DNA from: SHVO01 sp050246995
Lineage (GTDB): Bacteria; Pseudomonadota; Alphaproteobacteria; Rhodospirillales; Rhodospirillaceae
NCBI GenBank assembly: GCA_050246995.1
Contig: JBFWVA010000003.1
Coordinates: forward strand, 1 to 64,000
Reading direction: 5' to 3'
Length of the DNA: 64,000 bases
Made by a program: the position numbers and the translations under genes. This document shows positions 61,562 through 64,000 of this stretch, piece by piece. Under the pieces are notes generated by a model, which saw only the letters and a list, made by a program, of their open reading frames with translations, did not search any database and was not told the DNA's origin. Position 1 is the stretch's first letter; every line of letters begins with the position of its first letter.

Positions 61562-62472
61562 TCGGCGTGCTCCACCATCCAGTACATGAGATCCTCGAAA
61601 CTCAGTCCGACATAATTGGCCTGCTCGGGCACCAGCGATGTCGGCGTCAGGCCGGGCTGGGTGTTGACTTCGAGCATGTAGAAGGTGTCGCCATCCAGGC
61701 GCAGATCGGCGCGCGAAACACCGCGGCAGCCGAGGATCCGGTGGGCGAGCAGCGAAAGTTCCATGGCCTTTTCGTATTGGGCGCGCGGCAGATCGGCCGG
61801 CAGGACGTGCTTCGAGCCGCCCTTGGCGTATTTCGCTTCGTAATCGTAGAAGTCGCGGACCGTCGTGATCTCGGTGACGGCCAGCGGGCGGTCGCCCATC
61901 ACCGCCACGGTCACTTCGCGGCCCGGGATGAACCGCTCGGCCATGATGAGGTCGTCCTTGGCGAGGCCGAGGTCGTCGAGCGGCGGGTGATTGTCGCCCG
62001 TGCGCACAATTTTCACGCCGACACTGGAGCCTTCATTGACCGGCTTCAGGACGTAGGGGCGCGACATGACATCGCCGCGCTCGGCTTCGGCGACCGTCAC
62101 GATCTTTTCTTCGGCAATCGGGATACCGGCGGCGGCGAACATGCGTTTCGCGGCCGGCTTGTCCATGGCGACGGCGGACGCCATGCGGCCGGAGTTGGTG
62201 TAGGGGATCGCCATCATGTCGAGGAGACCCTGGATGCAGCCGTCTTCCCCATAGCGCCCGTGCAAGGCATTGAACACGACGTCGGGCTTCGCGGCGTCGA
62301 TCTGAGCGATCAGCGAGGCCATGTCGCGCGGCACATCGATCTTGGTGACGTCGAGGCCCTTGGCGCGCAGCGCGCGGTCGGCAGCGCCGCCCGAGACGAG
62401 CGAAATCTCGCGTTCCTTCGAAAAGCCGCCGTACAGGACGGCCACACGGCGAATGGATGCGGGGCGCTTCAT
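61549..62472 (-). CDS. ddl: D-alanine--D-alanine ligase
   Basis: A 307-residue ATP-grasp enzyme that makes the D-Ala-D-Ala dipeptide of peptidoglycan. VAVLYGGFSKEREISLVSGG gives the N-terminal signature; NALHGRYGEDGCIQGLLDMM and GIPYTNSG-like MAIPYTNSGRMASAVAMDK follow. The ATP lid region is YVLKPVNEGSSVGVKI, and the metal-binding end is YMLEVNTQPGLTPTSLVPEQ. Length is normal. It overlaps murB by four bases and ftsQ by 13. Confidence 0.96.
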   Translation of the reverse strand: MKRPASIRRVAVLYGGFSKEREISLVSGGAADRALRAKGLDVTKIDVPRDMASLIAQIDAAKPDVVFNALHGRYGEDGCIQGLLDMMAIPYTNSGRMASAVAMDKPAAKRMFAAAGIPIAEEKIVTVAEAERGDVMSRPYVLKPVNEGSSVGVKIVRTGDNHPPLDDLGLAKDDLIMAERFIPGREVTVAVMGDRPLAVTEITTVRDFYDYEAKYAKGGSKHVLPADLPRAQYEKAMELSLLAHRILGCRGVSRADLRLDGDTFYMLEVNTQPGLTPTSLVPEQANYVGLSFEDLMYWMVEHAECDA

Positions 62473-63428
62473 TGACGCGTACTCCGCAGCAGAGCGTTCT
62501 CATCGTCGGGAGTGACGCCGATACGGCGCACTTCCCACACGAGTTCGACGCCGGAATGATCTTTCACGCGCTTACGGACCTCTTCGCCAAGCCCTTCGAG
62601 ATCGGCGGCGGTCGCCGTGCCCGTGTTGATCAGGAAGTTGGCATGTTTGTGGGAAATCTGAGCGCCGCCGCGCACGAGACCGCGGCAGCCGGCGGCATCC
62701 ACCAGCGCCCAGGCCTTCGAGCCGGGCGGATTGGCGAACGTAGAGCCGCCGGTGCGCGCCTGGGTGGGCTGCGATTGCTCGCGCTCGGCGCGGATTTCGC
62801 GGATGCGCGCGGTGATGGCGTCTTGGTTGCCGGGCGCGCCTTTCAGTTCGGCGCCGGTGAAAATCCAGTCTTCAGACACTTCGGTATGACGGTATGAGAA
62901 GCCCATCGCGGCGGCGTCCAATTGATGGACCCCGCCCTTGGCGTCGAGCACCGTCGCACTGACGAACACGTCCTTGACCTCGCGGCCGTAGGCGCCCGCG
63001 TTCATGCGCAAGGCGCCGCCGATCGTGCCAGGAATGCCGGTCAGGAACTCAAGGCCGGCGATGGCCGCATCGCGCGCCGCTGTCGCCACGGTGGCATCGA
63101 CCGCGCCGGCGCCGCAGCGCATGTTCACGCCGTCGGCGGTGATCGTGCAGAACGCCTTGCCGAGATGGATCACGACGCCGGGCACGCCGCCGTCGCGCAC
63201 AAGCATGTTCGAGCCAAGGCCGACCACGTGCACCGGCACCTCTTCGGGTTTGTGTTTCAGGAACGCGGCTAGGTCTTCAACGTCGGCAGGCGAGAACAGC
63301 ACTTCCGCCGGGCCGCCGACACGGAACCATGTCATGCGGCCAAGATCGGCCATGACGTCGTAACGCCCGCGGATGCGGGGCAGACGTTCGGCCAGATCTG
63401 TGCGGATGCGCCGCGCCGCCATCATCAT
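62469..63428 (-). CDS. murB: UDP-N-acetylenolpyruvoylglucosamine reductase
   Basis: A 319-residue flavoenzyme that makes UDP-MurNAc. I use the ATG at 63428, which overlaps the murC stop (ATGA); the open frame runs 25 codons into murC. FAD-binding motifs are MTWFRVGGPAEVLF, VHVVGLGSNMLVRDGGVPGV and the block GIPGTIGGALRMNAGAYGRE. The catalytic Ser lies in RTGGSTFANPPGSKAW, and HANFLINTGTATAAD is the final conserved part. This pattern is the type I MurB. Confidence 0.96.
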   Translation of the reverse strand: MMMAARRIRTDLAERLPRIRGRYDVMADLGRMTWFRVGGPAEVLFSPADVEDLAAFLKHKPEEVPVHVVGLGSNMLVRDGGVPGVVIHLGKAFCTITADGVNMRCGAGAVDATVATAARDAAIAGLEFLTGIPGTIGGALRMNAGAYGREVKDVFVSATVLDAKGGVHQLDAAAMGFSYRHTEVSEDWIFTGAELKGAPGNQDAITARIREIRAEREQSQPTQARTGGSTFANPPGSKAWALVDAAGCRGLVRGGAQISHKHANFLINTGTATAADLEGLGEEVRKRVKDHSGVELVWEVRRIGVTPDDENALLRSTRQ

Positions 63429-64000
63429 TTGCTCCGCTTGATGGCTGCGAGGTCGGCGGGAAGGGCATGCGCCCAGGCGGTGATGTTTCCCGCGCCGAGG
63501 CAAACCACGATGTCGCCGGGGCCAGCGATGTCGTCGATCACCGCCGCGAGATGCTTCGGCGAAACCAACGCCGTCACGGCCTTATGGCCATGGGCGTGCA
63601 ATCCGTTGATCAGCGCGTCGCGGTCAACGCCCGGGATCGGCTGCTCGCCGGCCGGATAGACGTCGGCGACGATCACATGATCGGCGTCGTTGAAGCACTG
63701 GCAGAACTCGGCGAACAGCGACTGGAGGCGCGAGTAGCGGTGCGGTTGCACGACGGCGACGACGCGGCCCTTGGTGGCCTGACGCGCGGCTTTCAGCACG
63801 GCGGCGATTTCCACCGGATGGTGACCGTAATCGTCGATGACCGTGATGCCGTTGGTCTCGCCGACGCGCGTGAAGCGGCGCTTCACGCCGGTGAAACGCG
63901 CGAGGCCTTCGCGGATCAGGTCGTCCGAAATGCCCATTTCCGCGGCGACGGACACGGCGGCCAGAGCGTTGAGCACGTTGTGCTGGCCGAACATGGTGAG
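63425..64000 (-). CDS. murC: UDP-N-acetylmuramate--L-alanine ligase, C-terminal part
   Basis: Only the last ~191 residues of MurC are inside the window; the frame is open to the right edge. The piece starts at the end of the central domain (FGQHNVLNALAAVSVAAEMG) and includes the C-terminal substrate-binding domain: KRRFTRVGETNGITVIDDYG, HHPVEIAAVLKAARQ, VVAVVQPHRYSRLQSLFAEF and VVCLGAGNITAWAHALP. These match MurC, which adds L-Ala to UDP-MurNAc. Its end overlaps murB by four bases. Confidence 0.95.
   Translation of the reverse strand, partial: LTMFGQHNVLNALAAVSVAAEMGISDDLIREGLARFTGVKRRFTRVGETNGITVIDDYGHHPVEIAAVLKAARQATKGRVVAVVQPHRYSRLQSLFAEFCQCFNDADHVIVADVYPAGEQPIPGVDRDALINGLHAHGHKAVTALVSPKHLAAVIDDIAGPGDIVVCLGAGNITAWAHALPADLAAIKRSK

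Noticed and set aside
1..64000. CRISPR arrays
   Set aside because: No regularly spaced direct repeats with unique spacers were seen; the ATGTCGCCC cluster has no spacers of constant length.

Overview
The window is high-GC, densely coded DNA from an alphaproteobacterium. The right third carries a division and cell-wall (dcw) cluster in alphaproteobacterial order on the minus strand: murC, murB, ddl, ftsQ, ftsA, ftsZ, then lpxC, bamD, recN and ligA. lpxC, bamD, mlaA and mlaC indicate a Gram-negative envelope with LPS. A free-standing glutaminyl-tRNA synthetase, a class II DAHP synthase, a BtaA-type lipid enzyme and short intergenic palindromes fit the same group. I cannot name the genus from the sequence.

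Layout. 1-790: the end of a mobile element, made of a tyrosine recombinase cut by the window edge and, directly behind it, a degenerate 3' half of a lysine tRNA gene. 790-8490: transporters and small-molecule enzymes (two MFS carriers, secreted amidase, DUF1028 protein, lipoprotein, flavin reductase, ATP-grasp ligase). 8491-12643: an accessory region ending at the 3' end of tRNA-Val(CAC). It starts with a 700-base gene-poor stretch holding an rRNA-operon-like promoter and boxA but no rRNA gene, followed by an exported alpha/beta hydrolase and a compact four-gene minus-strand operon with a Schlafen/AlbA_2-type protein. 12936-34677: mostly core metabolism and repair (glmU-glmS, glutathione reductase, class II DAHP synthase, nadE, glnS, threonine aldolase, mlaA-mlaC, metF, uvrD-prmA). 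34725-50448: envelope and stress proteins and assorted enzymes (RcnB-like protein, DegP-type protease, btaA with a coupled acyltransferase-like gene, di-haem oxidoreductase, aminopeptidase P, FkbM methyltransferase, pirin-SDR pair). 50501-64000: ligA-recN, bamD, lpxC, an enoyl-CoA hydratase sitting inside the cluster, and ftsZ-ftsA-ftsQ-ddl-murB-murC.

How genes work together. glmS and glmU supply UDP-GlcNAc for the murein and lipid A steps encoded at the right end (murB/murC, lpxC). MurC-MurB-Ddl build the peptidoglycan precursor while FtsQ-FtsA-FtsZ assemble the division ring. MlaA and MlaC are the outer-membrane and periplasmic parts of a lipid-trafficking system whose inner-membrane parts are not in this window. 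The most novel-looking units are the four-gene AlbA_2 operon beside tRNA-Val, the orphan rrn-type leader, and the btaA gene coupled to an acyltransferase-like gene instead of btaB. All functional roles are inferred from protein motifs and order; no database search was possible.
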